DNA from: an uncultured Oscillochloris sp.
GTDB taxonomy: Bacteria; Chloroflexota; Chloroflexia; Chloroflexales; Chloroflexaceae
Assembly: GCA_903877945.1 (NCBI GenBank)
Contig: CAIRFY010000269.1
Span: 1 to 5,634, forward strand
Length of the DNA stretch: 5,634 nt
Reading direction: 5' to 3'
A program made the translations under genes and the position numbers. Under the pieces are notes generated by a model. It was not told the DNA's origin, ran no database searches, and was given only the letters and a program-made list of their open reading frames with translations. This document shows positions 5,594 to 5,634 of this stretch, in pieces (the stretch's first letter is position 1; every line of letters starts with the position of its first letter).

Positions 5594-5628
5594 GACAAGG
5601 ACGACTCTCACCCTGTCACCCTGTCACC
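5583..5628 (-). promoter_or_regulatory. 18-bp inverted repeat (large hairpin) in the dnaK 5' leader
   Basis: GGTGACAAGGTGACAAGG (5583-5600) faces CCCTGTCACCCTGTCACC (5611-5628) across a 10-nt loop. In the dnaK mRNA all 18 positions pair, two of them as G-U. The hairpin starts about 80 nt upstream of the dnaK ATG. Because the same CCUUGUCACC motif returns in each 20-nt unit nearer the gene, the upstream arm could pair in several alternative registers. No promoter is visible in the window, so whether this region is transcribed with dnaK is inferred. Confidence 0.5.
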
Positions 5629-5634
5629 CTGTCA
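5611..5634. repeat. Octamer tandem repeat (CCCTGTCA), continues past the window
   Basis: Three perfect copies of CCCTGTCA at 5611-5618, 5619-5626 and 5627-5634 reach the window edge, so the full copy number is unknown. The motif is the near-complement of the GTGACAAGG motif in the adjacent 20-bp repeats. Confidence 0.85.

Noticed and set aside
5503..5598. Upstream start extending DnaK by 32 residues
   Set aside because: The extension is encoded entirely by the 20-bp tandem repeats, and the family begins at the KVIGIDLGTT segment, with a Shine-Dalgarno before 5502.
5515..5634. Possible CRISPR array upstream of dnaK
   Set aside because: The repeats are directly contiguous with no unique spacers, and no cas gene is present.

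Overview
The window looks like chromosomal DNA from a high-GC filamentous anoxygenic phototroph-type bacterium, most likely Chloroflexota (Chloroflexales). I infer this from the style of the DnaK, DnaJ and RlmB proteins, the near absence of TTA/CTA/TCA codons, and intergenic DNA full of short tandem repeats and palindromic elements. The lineage is an impression, because no marker gene here fixes it.

Layout. Bases 1-300 are the right end of an IS200/IS605-type element: the last 50 codons of a TnpB-like protein, then a chain of hairpins where an omega (re)RNA would lie. Bases 300-720 have no gene. They hold a heptanucleotide repeat tract (371-470) and a 220-bp palindromic element (480-699, copy A). 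Bases 722-1403 (minus strand) are a broken membrane-anchored diguanylate cyclase gene, with a good Shine-Dalgarno and a TATAAT box upstream. A second, better preserved palindromic element (1525-1695, copy B) lies between it and the next gene.

The rest is a minus-strand housekeeping cluster, transcribed from right to left: dnaK (5502-3649), dnaJ (3644-2511) and rlmB (2453-1707). dnaK and dnaJ are 4 bp apart and clearly co-transcribed. A 38-nt palindrome separates dnaJ from rlmB. DnaK (Hsp70) and DnaJ (type I Hsp40) form the core ATP-driven chaperone pair. RlmB modifies 23S rRNA and is linked to them only by position.

The dnaK leader (5503-5634) is the most unusual part. It carries four 20-bp tandem repeats, an 18-bp inverted repeat built from the same motif, and a small hairpin that would place the dnaK Shine-Dalgarno in its loop. 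The segment 461-1715, containing copy A, the cyclase remnant and copy B, is bracketed by a 20-bp direct repeat (19/20 identical). I found no CRISPR array, tRNA or rRNA, and no convincing new defence or metabolic system.
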